This document shows, one piece after another, positions 45,946 to 56,506 of a stretch of DNA of 64,000 nt. Each line of letters opens with the position of its first letter. Positions within the stretch are counted from its first letter, which is position 1. The position numbers and the translations under genes were made by a program. The notes beneath the pieces were generated by a model, which searched no databases, was not told the origin of the DNA, and worked only from the letters and a program-made list of their open reading frames with translations. The DNA is taken from NCBI GenBank assembly GCA_033032175.1, contig CM065309.1, positions 7,006,001 through 7,070,000 of the forward strand, written 5' to 3'. The DNA is from Saturnia japonica (Eukaryota; Arthropoda; Insecta; Lepidoptera; Saturniidae).

Positions 45946-46199
45946 CTGTAAAAAACGTTTTTATATTTATTTATTTTGAATTTTATAATGTGCTTTAGAA
46001 CTTTTCAAGTTATTTAAAATAGATATCAGAGCGTAGTCCGGATGAGCTGCTTGAGATAAACTAGAGTCGACCTGAAGAGAGAAGGTTTTTAAACAATTTG
46101 ACGTCCCTTTCTCACATTCGGTTTCCTAGCAAGAATGGTTACAAAATATAATATAATAATACATAATTTAAAATTGCTTTAAGGGCCATAGAACAAGCA

Positions 46200-46830
46200 A
46201 TGTCAGGCGTAACTTTCTCTGATTGCAAAAAGATTCAAAAATCAAAAAATCAAAATTGAAATATATTTTAATTCAATTTGGGCGCTAAAAAGGCACTTAT
46301 GCACGTCAAAACACTACGGCCGGTTCGGAAAACGTCCCGGACACCGAGAAGAACCGGTAAGAAACTCGATCGGGGTTACCTTTTTTTCAACTGTACAAGT
46401 GTTAATATATTAGGTACAATAATAACAATTTAGTGGATGTACAGAGAGGCAGTTACTTCCAGACATCACTATCATTCACATAATTATACACCCTATAATA
46501 AATAATCTTTTGACAGTAAAACCTGCTTGACATGGTCTTTGAACTTGTTGTCCGGCAAATCAGTAATGTGCTTTGGGATCTTGTTATAGAACCTAACACT
46601 ATTACCTAAACAAACTCTTTATTAGTCTTACTAAGTCTAAAACACGGTACGACTAATTTATCTCTATTTCTAGTATTAACATTTTGCTGATCTTTAACAA
46701 AATCCAGCTTGTCTAAGTTTTTACGAACGTATATTAAGTTATCAAGGATGTATTGGGAGGGCAAAGTTAAAATACTAAATTCCTGGAACTTGTTCTTTAG
46801 TGATTTGCGGGGTCTCATATAATATAAAAA
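46200..46830 (-). pseudogene. LINE ORF2 3' end in TIL intron
   Basis: On the minus strand it reads MRPRKSLKNKFQEFSILTLP, then SQYILDNLIYVRKNLDKL and NVNTRNRDKLVVPCFRLSKT, followed in another frame by NSVRFYNKIPKHITDLPDNK. This is the C-terminal region of CR1/Jockey-type LINE ORF2. The 3' tail (46255-46380) has the ATTCAATTTGGGCGC...GGCCGGTTCGG block related to 3578-3712. The 46900-47095 segment may be the preceding part of the same element (FSRLSCFLGYYY on the minus strand). Confidence 0.75.
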
Positions 46831-47159
46831 ATACTGTAAGACATTAAGTTATGAAGGTAAGCGAAGTAGACTAACCCAGCGGAGGCAATATCTGTTGTTA
46901 GGTGAATCTTGCGTACTGCATTCGCAGTACCAGAGATTCGCAGCAGAGCTTAATCTTTCCGTCAAGGTTTTAATGTGCGGACCCCATTGTAATTTTAAAT
47001 CAAATGTAATAATACCCAAGAAAACAACTAAGCCTACTAAATTCTCTTCTATTTTGATACTACATCAACATGCCGAACATTGGGCAAGTTAGACTTCAAA
47101 AGTTATATTTCAAAGCTGAAATTATCTCTAAACGTAATCTGTTATGAACTAGTAAGTTT

Positions 47160-47600
47160 TTTTTTTCAACTACACTGAGGAACGAAACCTACATATTTGC
47201 AATATATTTAGCATATAAATTAATACAATCGTGGCTCATTGATCCTGTAGCGGCATCTCTCGCCACAACTGACGCATCCTACACATAGCAACATCTCCGC
47301 CACAACTGACATCCTACATCGCGACATAGAAATTAACCGAACAATTAAGTATATATACAAGAACCCGACAACAACCGTTGGGTAGCTGCCCGCCAGACAT
47401 AACACCCGTCTGGTCGGAGGATCCTCCCTTTTCTATGGCGGATGAGGAAATTTACACTCTGTTCCTCACTTCCGCTAAAATCCTATTTATAAATATTTGT
47501 TATTTTAAATGAAGCCTTATATTTAAACATAAGTAATTTCGCAATAAATTATTCAAATACATAAAAGTATATTTTATTTTTGTAACTAAAATAAACTCAC
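47160..47600. other. TIL intron, partly duplicated at 27515-27841
   Basis: Contains the block GCATCCTACACATAGCAACATCTCCGCC and CCGTCTGGTCGGAGGATCC, present in both copies. It looks like a small decayed insertion containing CACAACTGACGCATCC twice (47268 and 47301), which may have mediated the deletion in unit 3. Confidence 0.5.
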
Positions 47601-47801
47601 GGCAATCATTTTGAGGTATGCATACGCCTTTATTGTTTCTTACATAGCCATCAATACACACACATCCCGGTTTTTCTGGACAGTTAGTATCGGCAGTCAA
47701 AACTGTGCAATTTAGTGGAAAACCTAACTGAGAACACGTTTGTGGTCTACATAAATTTGATGTACTCTGCAAATATTTTTCGTTTACAGGGCATTGTGGT
47801 T
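47601..47801 (-). CDS. TIL exon (gene B, EPQCPVNEKY type)
   Basis: A 201-bp phase-1/phase-1 exon, acceptor TTAATTTCAG, donor GTGAGTTTA. It encodes PQCPVNEKYLQSTSNLCRPQ, then TCSQLGFPLNCTVLTADTNC and PEKPGCVCIDGYVRNNKGVC ending IPQNDC. Nine cysteines; the loop C-T-V-L-T-A-D-T-N-C has no basic residue. It differs from 27842-28042 by a few bases (for example Asp instead of Glu near the end). Confidence 0.9.
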
Positions 47802-48216
47802 CTGAAATTAATAAATATCAGTTATTTAACTTCTTCTTATTATAAAACTATCCAGTACGAGTGGCGTAGCCAGCATGAACCTGTTAATATTATCCATTGA
47901 TATATCATCCCATTTATGTACTTCATCGAAGGTTAATTTTTTTTAACTATAAAATACGTTTGTTCGATGTTTACAATAAAAAATATTAAGTGATCCTAAT
48001 ATCAATACTGATGACATTTTTACAGACTTTCATCTTTTTAGAAGGTTATTTTCGAGAAATGCTTTCTTGGAATTCAGTGCTTTGGACGCTTAATTACAGT
48101 TTACAATAAGTCAAACAATTTAAAGGCAAATAGGATAGAAAGCTAGATTCAAAACAGTGTCTATGGTATCATTTACACTATAAACTGTAATATCGTTTGA
48201 GAGATATTATAATTAT

Positions 48217-48990
48217 ATGATAAATTTTGAGTTTTAAACAAACGAATTTAATTAATATAAAATAAACGTATTTCCCTCCTCCTTCTTATGTTACTGGGTC
48301 TTTCAAACCGGGCGTGAACAGGAATTTCAACAGCCCGGAATGACAGTGACGAAATTCAATGGAAGTGGTCACCGACAATCGCCGTTATATTGAACTGTAC
48401 TGTACGTGTACGTGTACTGTACTATATACTGTACGTGTCACCAGTTGTTATACAGTCATTTTATTTTTTACTAGCTGTGCCTGTGACTTTGTCCACGTGG
48501 TTTCCACGCATTCGCGGCTGAGTGCCTTAAGCGCTCGCCCCCAAACTACGGTGAAGCTGTAAAAGCTATCTGAGGTTCCAGGGCCCTATTGCTAACAGTA
48601 TTGTCAGATAGAAAAAAAAAATCAACTAAACTCATTTTAAATATTAACCGATATCATAATTTAACATTATCTAATTAATAACTTTATATTTATAAACCGT
48701 TATTTTCCAGGGAGTAGTAACGTTTTATAGCATGTCTGTTTAGTCTAATTTAATAAAAATCTTAATTGCCCAAAAACACCAAACAACGACATTTATATCG
48801 CAAAAACCTACATAGAATGGATATTTTTACTGATTTAAATAATAATAAAAGCCCAGTCATAAGTTATTATTATACGTGCTTACAGAAAATATACGTAAAT
48901 GTGACAATAAATATCAAACCAATTTCGTGATAATTTAAACCATACCATACAGCGTCGTCTATGAATATTGTTGTATTAATTTTCAGTTTA
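48217..48990. repeat. Intron with repeat head and old retroposon tail
   Basis: CTAGCTGTGCCTGTGACTTT at about 48471 begins a lepidopteran repeat. GGTGAAGCTGTAAAAGC...GGGCCCT at 48549-48610 ending in a short A run is an old copy of the retroposon at 11766-11920. A GTACTGTACGTGTACGTGTACTGTAC palindrome-like run lies at 48396-48440. Confidence 0.6.
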
Positions 48991-48999
48991 TTTCAGTAA

Positions 49000-49169
49000 A
49001 TATTTTAAATATATTAAAGAGTTAAATACACATACATTCCTTTTGTACATATAACCTAAACACATATTTTTTATGTCACATTTAGATTGGTTGCGTTCAC
49101 TCAGTGTAGAACAGACGTTATCACATGCAACACCGCAGGAAAAATATTCATTCGGTCCCGTACACTTTA
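49000..49169 (-). pseudogene. Degenerate TIL exon
   Basis: After a good acceptor (TGATTTTTCAG) it reads KCTGPNEYFSCGVACDNVCS, then TLSERNQSKCDIKNMC. This aligns with the intact exon at the right edge (63866-64000, ...NCPIKNIVC). After that, a deletion removes the C6-C8 region, the text goes on as LGYMYKRNVCVF, and no donor matching its relatives is found. The open frame simply runs to a stop at 48988. It is probably skipped or non-functional, unless it works as an alternative 3' end that truncates the protein. Confidence 0.7.
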
Positions 49170-49239
49170 CTGAAAAATCATACAACATATATAAGAATAG
49201 TTTACTGTCAAGTTTTTCATTACTAGGAACCGTCCGTAT

Positions 49240-49420
49240 CTTCTTTCGTCCTAATTCATCATCATCATCATTATCATTTCAGCCAAAAGACGCCCAGTGC
49301 TGGACATTAGGTCGTCAGTACAACTTATGGTGTGTCTACTCACGCTGATTATTCCGGTAAATGGTTACCACTCGAGAACTATTTGGACTCGCTTTGGTCT
49401 TTCACCGTGTGTGTACCGAC
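49240..49420 (+). repeat. Lepidopteran TCATCATCAT...CTGGACATTAGG repeat
   Basis: TCATCATCATCATTATCATT then TCAGCCAAAAGACGCCCAGTGCTGGACATTAGGTC is a dispersed repeat widely seen in moth and butterfly genomes. It supports the taxonomic assignment and lies in a TIL intron. Confidence 0.8.
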
Positions 49421-49972
49421 CAAGAATAGCACCACCCCATCTCATTCCATGATATTTTAAACAAACTGCGACCGGTAACTCGCTTGCCAAGCGTGGTAAC
49501 TAAGGAAAATCTCCTCCAAATATGACGACAAAAACAAACCCTAGTCTCAGTGTTAAGTGTTAGGGTGTTAAGTGTTAAGGTCTCAGGGTCCTTCCATTGT
49601 CGAAATAACTTTTATAATGGGATCAGTACTTCCAGAGATCGTCTACTATACACATACATACTTCACTTCTTTATAATAATAGCTTGTATAGATTTAAAAC
49701 CAAACTGATAATTCAACATATGTTATTATTATAGGTAGGTATAACTCACGCCAAGCTTTGTGGCCGGTTTGCGCACGAATATATGATACCTAGAATGTTG
49801 TGTATTATGTCGCTTTTTCATCATCATTATCTTTTGTAATTGGTATTGAATATCATTTATTAAAGTATCTTTAATAACTATAATTGTACCTAGTATTGTT
49901 TTGCACAGATAACGCGCTTACACTTTCATTATGGTCAAAAAGTTTGGCGCGAAATGTAATTATAATACTTAC

Positions 49973-50173
49973 GACAGTCGTCCTTAGATATACACTCATT
50001 AATTTTGTTTCTATAATATCCCGTTTTACACCTACAGGCGGGTCGACAATTTGTAGTGTTGGTAGGAATTGGTATTCGCGGACAATTATATCTTTGATTT
50101 ATACTCTCACAGGTTTGCGGTGGGCAAATTGGAGGACATCTTACGAAAACTTCATTGCTCCTTGTACAGTTAA
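49973..50173 (-). CDS. TIL exon (gene B, second TIL, NCTRSNEVF type)
   Basis: A 201-bp phase-1/phase-1 exon, acceptor TATTTTCTGTTTACAG, donor GTAAGTATT. It encodes NCTRSNEVFVRCPPICPPQT, then CESINQRYNCPRIPIPTNTT and NCRPACRCKTGYYRNKINEC ending ISKDDC. Ten cysteines; the C5-C6 loop is long, C-P-R-I-P-I-P-T-N-T-T-N-C, with Arg. It is the most diverged TIL in the array and has no close paralogue in the window. An N-x-T site lies in the loop. Confidence 0.88.
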
Positions 50174-50179
50174 CTGTAA

Positions 50180-51022
50180 ACAGAAAATATAATATACTAA
50201 TTTATTATGTTGACAACATTATTCTGAATAATTATTATAGTCTAGTCACGAGCTCACGACATAAACGTATTGTGTGCAGATAATAAAAATAAAAGGCTTT
50301 AAGTACACTAGCAATACGATCCTGAAGAAAATAATAATTCGTAAGTTTTAATGACTACATAGAAGAATCTGACGAATCTTAATCTGAAGTTGCATAATAA
50401 TGTAAAATAGTTTTTAGAAACTAAAAATAAAAAATGTAGAAATAACTATGCAAAATTAGTTGCCAAAGAGGGTCAAGATTGAATAAAATGAATAATAATT
50501 TATTTATCGTAAATAAATATTTCATACTTGAATACAACGTCGATGCACCACAAATGATAAAGGGACTTGAAATAAGTTTGCAACGATAGATAAAAGTGAT
50601 GTTCTACTTTTTATGCCTACGCAAATGGGAACACGGTATGATAAAATATGTAATTAGATAAAATTAGATTAGGTATATCAGATGCAGCTGAATATTAATG
50701 AAATATAAGAAATTTTACTATTATTGAAAAAAAATATTGAGAGAGATTGGTCACAGAGAAATTTCTTCAGAGATTTCTCTCTACTTGGGTCAACCCGGCT
50801 TGTGGAATACCTCCACCCTACAGAAGATCACAGCTAAATAACCTTGTGTTGTGTTCCTGCGGTGAGTAGGGTTTCCAGAGCTCCTTGGTGTAGGGAAGTC
50901 CAAGGTTGGCAACGCGCTAGTGATACCTATGATATTACAAGCGTCCATGGGCTATGATTGCCGCTTCCCATTATGCCAGGTGTAAGGTTGTTTGTAACCT
51001 TTTTAGTAAAAAAAATACTTAC
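50180..51022. other. TIL intron, no recognised gene
   Basis: AT-rich. At 50800-50990 is a more GC-rich segment (AGGGTTTCCAGAGCTCCTTG, GGGCTATGATTGCCGCTTCCC) typical of a LINE 3' end (...SLGYGRQAWTPVT-type untranslated tail), but no protein can be read. Confidence 0.4.
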
Positions 51023-51211
51023 ATGTACAACTAGATATTGGCACACAAGTCCCGTTGTCCGCTCTCAAATACCCATCTTTACACAAGCATCCCTTAGTGC
51101 AATATTTTGGATCGATTTTTACACATGGAATATCTCTATTCAAATCGGAACAAGTTTTTGCTTGACAACCGCCTTGGATGCATTCGGACATGACTTCATT
51201 TTTTCTACAAA
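51023..51211 (-). CDS. TIL exon (gene B, first TIL after the linker)
   Basis: A 189-bp phase-1/phase-1 exon, acceptor TTTGTATACTCAG, donor GTAAGTATTT. It encodes CRKNEVMSECIQGGCQAKTC, then SDLNRDIPCVKIDPKYC and TKGCLCKDGYLRADNGTC ending VPISSCT. Ten cysteines; loop C-V-K-I-D-P-K-Y-C with Lys. It joins in phase to exon 2 (52983-53087: G+TT = Val). Confidence 0.9.
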
Positions 51212-51539
51212 CTGAGTATACAAAAATATCGATATAATTAACCACTAGTTAATATTTATTTGCCTGTTTATTTTCGTTTATAGACTTGTAGTCATCGTAT
51301 TCTGCGGTAATTCATTACTTCCAACTCACAATTTTTTTAAAAAGAAAAGATGTATTTTACTAGATTTTAAAATTATACCATATTTTTTAAATTTTGGAAT
51401 AATTTTTGTATCCGGCTGAATTTGCTGAAGTGTATGTATATTTCATGGTTCTTGGTAGTATTCTAATTGTAAAAAAACTGTTATTAAAACGTTATAAATA
51501 ATATTATAGAGCAATTTTAAGCCTTATAATTATATAATT

Positions 51540-51800
51540 TTTACCGACTTCAAAAAAGTACCGACTCAATTCGAATGTATATATATATTTTATGGATGTT
51601 CAACCATAACTCTTTGTTTATTAACTGGTTTGGATGATTCTTTTTTTGTTTGGTAGGGGATACCTCAAAGGTGGTCCTATTTTAATTTCATTGGCATTGG
51701 ACCTTCAACTTCAAAGATACACGAGAAAACTGTTCAAAATCATTGAAGTTGGATTCCTTTTTCGTTAAAAATTTTCTTGTGTGTTTTCTTTATTACAATT
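51540..51800 (+). repeat. Dispersed repeat (TACCGACTTCAAAAAAGTACC)
   Basis: TTTTACCGACTTCAAAAAAG followed by GGATACCTCAAAGGTGGTCC and TTCAACTTCAAAGATACACG. The latter parts recur at 2620-2690 and, inverted, at 2885-2915. Known lepidopteran genomes carry many repeats of this kind; intronic. Confidence 0.55.
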
Positions 51801-52388
51801 GTAACCGTTAAACTGTGGTATGTATGCATTTATCAATATTATATCTAAATAAAAACTCTGACACATAGCTATTGAATGACTAATGAATCTTATTATACCT
51901 ACATTTTTCTGTTATTTCTTCGTTTAATCGTAATATATTTTATGTTCACGTACGAAGACTATTTTGAATTATTTTTTATTTTTAGGTACTTTATTAAACG
52001 CATTAATAGACTAAGCAAATGTTTATGTTTTTTTATCTGTATAGGTTTAGCGGTTAGCCACAATCGTACCTTATCTTAAGTGATGATGTGGGCAAGACAC
52101 ATTAAGCTTAGTGGGAAACTAGCTCTCAAGTACAGCTACCAGAACACACTTTTCTTGGCTACAGATTTTAAACTTGAGGGTGGTAGCTAGCGAAGTACAT
52201 TTCAAAAATCCTCTATGGTTTAATCACAACAACGTAATATCAAAACTATATAAATTCTTTATAGGTATGCCTTGTTTAGTGATATGTGACATCCCATATA
52301 AAGTAAATAGACTACCTACATTTTATATGTAATGGTATCAGTTGTCTCAAGGCTATAAAAGTGCCACTTCTACTATATTTTATTTTAA

Positions 52389-52830
52389 ACTAGCTGTGCC
52401 CGTGGCTTCGCTCACGTGGACTACAGAATGCCTGCGCGAATCTTGCTACCCACTCCCGGCTATTTTAAAGACAAAAATGGTTATTGTGGATGTTCCTTAG
52501 AAGACAGACATATACTCTCCAAGACTTTTTTCTAGGTCTTTTTAATATTTACAATTGTTTAGTACATTAATTTGCTATATCTCTTATGGTTTACTGAGAG
52601 TAAGCCATTTAATCGCCCGAATTGATTCACCATGACCAGTTTTTATTTAAATTATGCGGAACCCTAATTAATTTTGTCAAATAGAAGTAACCTAAGTTAC
52701 TCCCTATAAATTCAGCTATCTTCCATTGAAAGTCCCGTCAAAATCGGTCCAACTGTTTCGGAGATTACCCGGAACAAACAGACAGACAGACAAAAATAAA
52801 AAAAATGGGTGTTTTGTTATAGTTATCGTA
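52389..52830 (+). repeat. Lepidopteran interspersed repeat
   Basis: CTAGCTGTGCCCGTGGCTTC to CAGACAGACAGACAAAAATA, with the TTTGCTATATCTCTTATGGT and GAAAGTCCCGTCAAAATCGG blocks. This is the best-preserved copy of the family in the window. It lies between gene B exons 2 and 3. Confidence 0.7.
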
Positions 52831-52982
52831 TAATACTTTCATATGCATTTATTAAAAAGCTGTTATTTTGACATTACAAACAGAAACTTCAATTTTATTA
52901 ATTATTAGTTTTTACCAAATTATTGTACAGGTGTTCGAGGTTAACTAAACTGAACTTAGAGATTAATTAAATTTGTTCTTAC

Positions 52983-53087
52983 CGAGTTTTTTTCCATTAT
53001 AGTTGGTACAGCTTGATGATGGGTTGGTTGCACCGTTTGAAGGACTTATTATGGCTGTAGTGTCTGCTGAACTAAGTGCAGTGTTCG
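52983..53087 (-). CDS. Gene B exon 2: Ser/Thr-rich linker exon
   Basis: A 105-bp phase-1/phase-1 exon, acceptor TTATTTTCAG, donor GTAAGAAC. It encodes NTALSSADTTAIISPSNGAT followed by NPSSSCTNYNGKKL. It has a single cysteine and is dominated by Ser, Thr and Asn. It corresponds to gene A exon 2 (4086-4172) and probably forms a flexible, possibly O-glycosylated spacer behind the signal peptide. Confidence 0.8.
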
Positions 53088-53159
53088 CTGAAAATAAATT
53101 TAAAAAATAAGAAAAGAGTTGTAAACGTTTAAAAGTTAAATACCATAAATGATCTTTAC

Positions 53160-53223
53160 CAAAAGTCGGTTTTATAAAAAATAAAATAGCCGTAACAGCT
53201 AAAACAAAGACTTCTTTCAACAT
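53160..53223 (-). CDS. Gene B exon 1: start codon and signal peptide
   Basis: ATG at 53221-53223 opens MLKEVFVLAVTAILFFIKPT followed by F and a phase-1 end at GTAAAGATC. A GTG two codons upstream is in frame, but ATG is the normal eukaryotic start and matches gene A (MLKHLFILV...). Length (64 bp), phase and hydrophobic profile equal gene A exon 1. A TATA box lies about 50 bp upstream. This exon is the proposed leader of the multi-TIL (and perhaps serpin) protein, so the product is secreted. Confidence 0.85.
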
Positions 53224-53271
53224 GATCACCTAACGAATACCGTCTGAAGTAACACCAAGGTAATGTACCAC

Positions 53272-53312
53272 TTTTATACCCGCTGAAGGTAAATTCGTGC
53301 ACTTGTTCCAAT
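53272..53312 (-). promoter_or_regulatory. Gene B core promoter: TATA box and conserved upstream motif
   Basis: On the minus strand: ATTGGAACAAGTGC (53299-53312), then ACCTTCAGCGG and TATAAAAG (53271-53278). Same motif order as before gene A (4362-4403). The TATA box is about 50 bp before the ATG, so the 5' UTR would be very short (about 20 nt). Confidence 0.7.
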
Positions 53313-53487
53313 ATAATTCATTGCAATATAAAATACCATTCGTTTTTGATAAGATTTATATAGTCTATAAAGTTTGTTTATTGTAAAGTAGTTAATGTTA
53401 CTTTTGCTGATTTATTGACATGTTATTGTAATTTAATATACCTAAGGTTTCAGTACCTCTTAAAGAGGTAAACACTGGCAACCACCT

Positions 53488-53517
53488 GCGAATTCGTGCA
53501 CTTTAACCCCAATATAA
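53488..53517 (-). promoter_or_regulatory. Second copy of the promoter upstream motif, no TATA box
   Basis: GAATTCGTGCACTTTAACCCCAATATAAT (plus strand) matches AATTCGTGCACTTGTTCCAATATAAT at 53293-53318. No TATA box or signal exon follows in the minus direction. It may be a decayed duplicate promoter or a repeated upstream control element. Confidence 0.4.
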
Positions 53518-53569
53518 TAATATACTTTATAACTAAAGAAAAAAAAAAAACAGTCAAAACTATTTACCC

Positions 53570-53720
53570 CACGGCCTGAGCCTATCAGTGAAATAATTTC
53601 TAGAATCAAACCAGTAGTTCCAGGAGGTTTGTTATTCACTACATATTTACCTGTAACGCATATCAGAGTTTTTATTATTTCTAGCCAGTTCCAGGGGCTA
53701 CCTCCTACTAACGTATTCAT
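53570..53720 (-). other. Open coding-like stretch, unidentified
   Basis: Minus strand reads MNTLVGGSPWNWLEIIKTLI then CVTGKYVVNNKPPGTTGLIL and EIISLIGSGRGVNSF. There is a GTAAAT donor-like site after CVT and an ATTCTAG acceptor-like site later. It shows protein-like composition but no family I know. It could be a remnant of a 3' exon of gene C or a repeat relic. Confidence 0.25.
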
Positions 53721-53749
53721 AAACCTTAGATAAATACCGTAATTACTCG

Positions 53750-54900
53750 GTTAAATGAGAGGGCAAGCAGAGAGGTCCAATTTGCTGCAATCATGAGTGG
53801 GGTTGATGCCTTGTGGTTTTAACGGCCCCTGATGAACCACGAGCGAGCTACACCCCCGAGTGGTACGTCGGAATATGGTATGAAATATTCCATAGCTTGA
53901 CTCACCATATAGGATATGGTAGAACCACAGCTCGATGGACCTGGTGACAGAAACCATATTTTCTGCCAAGGATATGATTCAAGGAAGTGACGCATCTCAT
54001 CCCAATCTGCTTATGCCATATCATTCTCGTGCCCCTAAGGCTTGCATCTTAAGGGACATATACTTAAACAGGCAGTGGCCTGAACTTACCAGTGGGACTG
54101 AGACCATGATGGAAAATCTATCTGGATCCGTTTTCAGCAGAAAGTCTAGGCAGTTAGCAGTGTGGCTATCAACGTCGGGTACTCGCCTCGCTTGGTTGAC
54201 CATCTGAGAGAGGTCCAGTGAGGAGAAAATTTGTGTACCTCTCTTTCAGCATGAACAGTTTTCAGACAGGGGCATAGCCAATCTTGGTGATGGGCATTAA
54301 AATATCCCAAGAATACCATCTTTTCGGAATGGTAGCGTTGTTGGGCTCTTCTGCTGCCTCGTTTAGGTGCTCAAATATCCTGGTAGTCTCCTGATCTCCA
54401 CCGTGTAAACAATAGACTCCAATGTATACGGTTTTCTCTGTACTGGAATCTACCAATACCCAGAGAAAAAAGGCCAGCGCGCTGTTTAAAATTATGTTAC
54501 AAGGAGTACCCAGGGTAACTGAGGTAAGCTCCATCAGAAGGACATCGTATGTTCCGTGAGGAAAAGGAGGTGCGGCTTGTCAGTCTATAGGGGTTGGTGG
54601 ACTGTATTGAGATTACAGTGCAAACCTCGGATGTTAATTAAGTACACTTTTAACGGGAGGAAGTGCAGCCGCTGTTTAACCTTTCTCTTTTTTCTTAACC
54701 TTTTCATAACGTGATTTGAGTGAAATGTAAGAAAAAGTTTTAAAGACGTGGTTTCGCGGGTCTAACCACATAGCACATAAATTATGTATTGCTGATAGGA
54801 TACCCAAGCAAAGACTGCGGGACATCCGAACTCCCCCTAGATGGCCGTCGGATCCTCTCATCCGGACCAACACGACGGAGCATTTCGGGATTTTTCGTGA
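53750..54900 (-). pseudogene. Decayed LINE endonuclease region
   Basis: Minus-strand pieces in order of decreasing coordinate. First is a segment with DSSTEKTVYIGVYCLHGGDQ and ETTRIFEHLNEAAE (54262-54480). Then come the L-G-Y-F-N-A-H-H block (54280-54310, another frame) and RRVPDVDSHTANCLDFLLKT, DPDRFSIMVSVPLVSSGHCL (54060-54190). This is the second half of the apurinic endonuclease domain of a non-LTR element (G-D-F-N-A-H-H ... D-L-L-L-T ... S-D-H). The catalytic S-D-H is altered to S-G-H and frames shift, so it is dead. Confidence 0.75.
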
Positions 54901-56503
54901 GGCGGCGGGGCAGCTTTTGATAGGTGGCTACTTGAGCTCCTTGTATAATCTGCGGTCGATCAGCAGGGCACCGTGCATTGGATCCCGCAAGCCCCTGTAG
55001 TGAGATACACGGCTATAGAAAAAAAAATAGTAGTTACCCATGATCGAAATTCGATCAGCAACTAGTCATAGACTATTTCTGTTTGACATTTTTTATTGAG
55101 TGACAATGTCAATATTTTGGGAGATCTAAGTCCAATGTCACTGTTCGGGTTAGGATTCGCAGTATTAATTTATTTAATTTAATATATTACTAACTAATAT
55201 TATAGATACAATTTAGCTTACTGCACTACTTCTCCATATAAACTTTAACCATGCCAAATCTCATGCAATACGCTTAAAAAAGCGTACAAAGTTTTTGCTT
55301 CACGTATAAATGATGATGATGATAAGTGTAATGATAGAAAAATGTTACTACTATAGGGGTTCAGATCAGAAGCAATGAAACTCAGGTTTACTTTTCCGGT
55401 ATAACTCTATTTTTGATACAGTATTTCCATTTTATAATCACATTACTTTTGCCCTAAGTATCATTTCACACTATTACTATATCCTTCGTTCTAATGAAAG
55501 TCCCCTGTCTCTCCATCCCCATCCCATTTTATCCACGCTTCTATGTTTTGTTAACGCGTATGATTGGTAGAAGCCAAAGATCGGTCGACGACCACGATTG
55601 GTTGACTACTAACTCACAAACGATCAATTGTACAACTAATAAATTGATTTACGTAGTTTGTAATAAATATAATATATTTTAATAATGTACGTATTATTTA
55701 ATAATTAGTTAACATGTTTACTGGCAAAACTACCCGAATATTCAAATAAATTATAATTAACCTTACACTACTTTATAGTTTTTTAGTTCTGACAAACATT
55801 TAATTTAAAACTAGTATTTACAAGCTTTTTCATATATTATAGAAGGCGGCCACACCATATGAAATAGACATAAACAGCCAAATTCCAAAACAACAGTTTG
55901 CCTCACGCAAATCACGTTATCCACAAAACAAACTTACATACATCATCCACGCTCATATCACGTCATAACTCGATAGAGAGACACTAAAAGATTATTACTA
56001 TTAAATTAAATTTTAACATACACCCATATTTTTATTTTTATTTTATATAAAATTTTGTCTGCTGTAAGTAAATATTAACTTTCAAGTTTTGTTCAATGTG
56101 ATACCACAGACATCGACAATCTAAAGGTGTTTTTATGTGACTTGCAAAATATGTATGTAGAATTATATATTTTTATTTATTAAACGTAGGTATTTATAGG
56201 TACTTACTTTAAACAATTTTGTTTTAACGAATTTGTAAGCTACCACAGATTGGAAAAACGTCGAGTATAACTGGCAAGAGATGTTACTGGTGATTGATTT
56301 TCTTTGTTAATATCATATTGCCAGTAAAGTAACTTAATGATTATATTCGCAATAAATCTTGTGTTGATTCATCATACGCCTGTATCGTTTATTTAACTAT
56401 TTTTTATTAGTTTATTGCACAGTTTCTACTATCTTTTTCATTTACATGAAATAAAAATAAAATGCATCAAAGACAAAAATATTTTATAGTTAAGTCATGA
56501 TTT
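54900..56503. other. AT-rich spacer, no recognised gene
   Basis: No exon, TIL domain or transposon protein was recognised. A short GATGATGATGATAAG run is at 55311-55325. If gene C ends in the window, its terminal exon should lie between here and 60053, but none was identified. Confidence 0.35.
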
Positions 56504-56506
56504 ATA

